Assembly (NCBI RefSeq): GCF_032818155.1
Contig: NZ_CP102589.1
Location: 1,598,001 to 1,662,000 of the forward strand
Origin: Niallia taxi
GTDB lineage: Bacteria; Bacillota; Bacilli; Bacillales; Cytobacillaceae
Length of the DNA stretch: 64,000 nt
Direction: 5' to 3'
The notes under the pieces were generated by a model, which had not been told where the DNA came from, ran no database searches, and worked only from the letters and a program-made list of their open reading frames with translations. Positions 63,881 to 64,000 of this stretch are shown in pieces. Position 1 is the first letter of the stretch; each line of letters opens with the position of its first letter. The translations under genes were made by a program, and so were the position numbers.

Positions 63881-64000
63881 GTGTTAACAGATCGTCAATT
63901 ATTGATACTGCAAGTGATTATTGATGATTTTATAGCATCTGCTCAGCCGGTTGGTTCTAGAAGCTTGTCGAAAAAGCCGGAAATATCCTTCAGCTCTGCC
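63881..64000 (+). CDS. hrcA: heat-inducible repressor HrcA, N-terminal part (cut by window end)
   Basis: 40 residues visible: [20 protein letters not shown] and [11 protein letters not shown], the winged-helix start of HrcA. GTG 63881 has AGAGGTG at 63868; ATG 63875 is too close to that SD. Represses its own operon and groESL through CIRCE, with GroEL as cofactor. The remainder lies beyond the window. Confidence 0.94.
   Translation, partial: MLTDRQLLILQVIIDDFIASAQPVGSRSLSKKPEISFSSA

Overview
The window reads as one continuous stretch of chromosome from an endospore-forming Bacillaceae bacterium. The base composition is AT-rich, Shine-Dalgarno sites are strong (AGGAGG type), and TTG and GTG starts are frequent. 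Diagnostic genes are sigK, cwlC, gpr, spoIIP, sda and the comE locus, and the gene order follows the Bacillus subtilis aspS-to-hrcA arc. No phage, integrase, transposase, CRISPR array, rRNA or tRNA gene was found. Species cannot be fixed from the sequence.

Layout. 1-5800: the end of aspS, a 335-bp cassette bounded by inverted repeats, tcdA, then an accessory five-gene ABC-transporter operon with a YtrA-type GntR regulator and a 19-bp-arm palindromic operator. 5900-14200: rarA, an accessory block (NSAR/OSBS-type enolase-superfamily enzyme, M20 amidohydrolase, YczE/YitT-like membrane protein), then cymR, a cysteine desulfurase and mnmA (sulfur supply to tRNA 2-thiouridine) and a TPR protein. 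14200-22300: recD2, a zinc-ribbon mini-protein, an AI-2E family permease, a T-box leader with a GCU specifier and alaS, then ireB-ruvX-yrzB. 22300-28430: a decayed second copy of the GC-rich repeat, mltG, the tRNA U34 hydroxylation/methylation set trmR-trhP1-trhP2, udk and greA. 28495-31290: pbpI, yrrS and yrzA. 31470-35605: the methionine-to-cysteine recycling genes yrrT-mtnN-mccA-mccB-yrhC.

35600-36600 is a cluster of very small genes: an unrecognised 29-residue ORF behind a strong promoter and two interchangeable terminators, two tandem YrzI-family genes, and a possible remnant. 36636-45350: fbp, an uninterrupted sigK, small exported or membrane proteins, cwlC, pepF, and divergent pssA/psd. 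45388-50983: sda (46 codons) with four DnaA-box-like sites behind it, then yqeG-yqeH-aroE-yhbY-nadD-yqeK-rsfS-yqeM. 51115-57477: comER opposite comEA-comEB-comEC, a 370-bp structured gap, holA, and rpsT on the minus strand. 57740-64000: gpr, spoIIP, yqxA, lepA, hemW, a CIRCE operator and the start of hrcA.

Most of the window is conserved housekeeping and sporulation DNA. The parts that depart from it are the Ytr-like ABC operon, the racemase/deacylase pair, the small-ORF locus at 35.7-36.5 kb, the repeat cassettes, and several RNA hairpins placed over ribosome binding sites (pbpI, comEC). I did not find a clearly unprecedented multi-gene system. The small-ORF locus is the best candidate for something undescribed.
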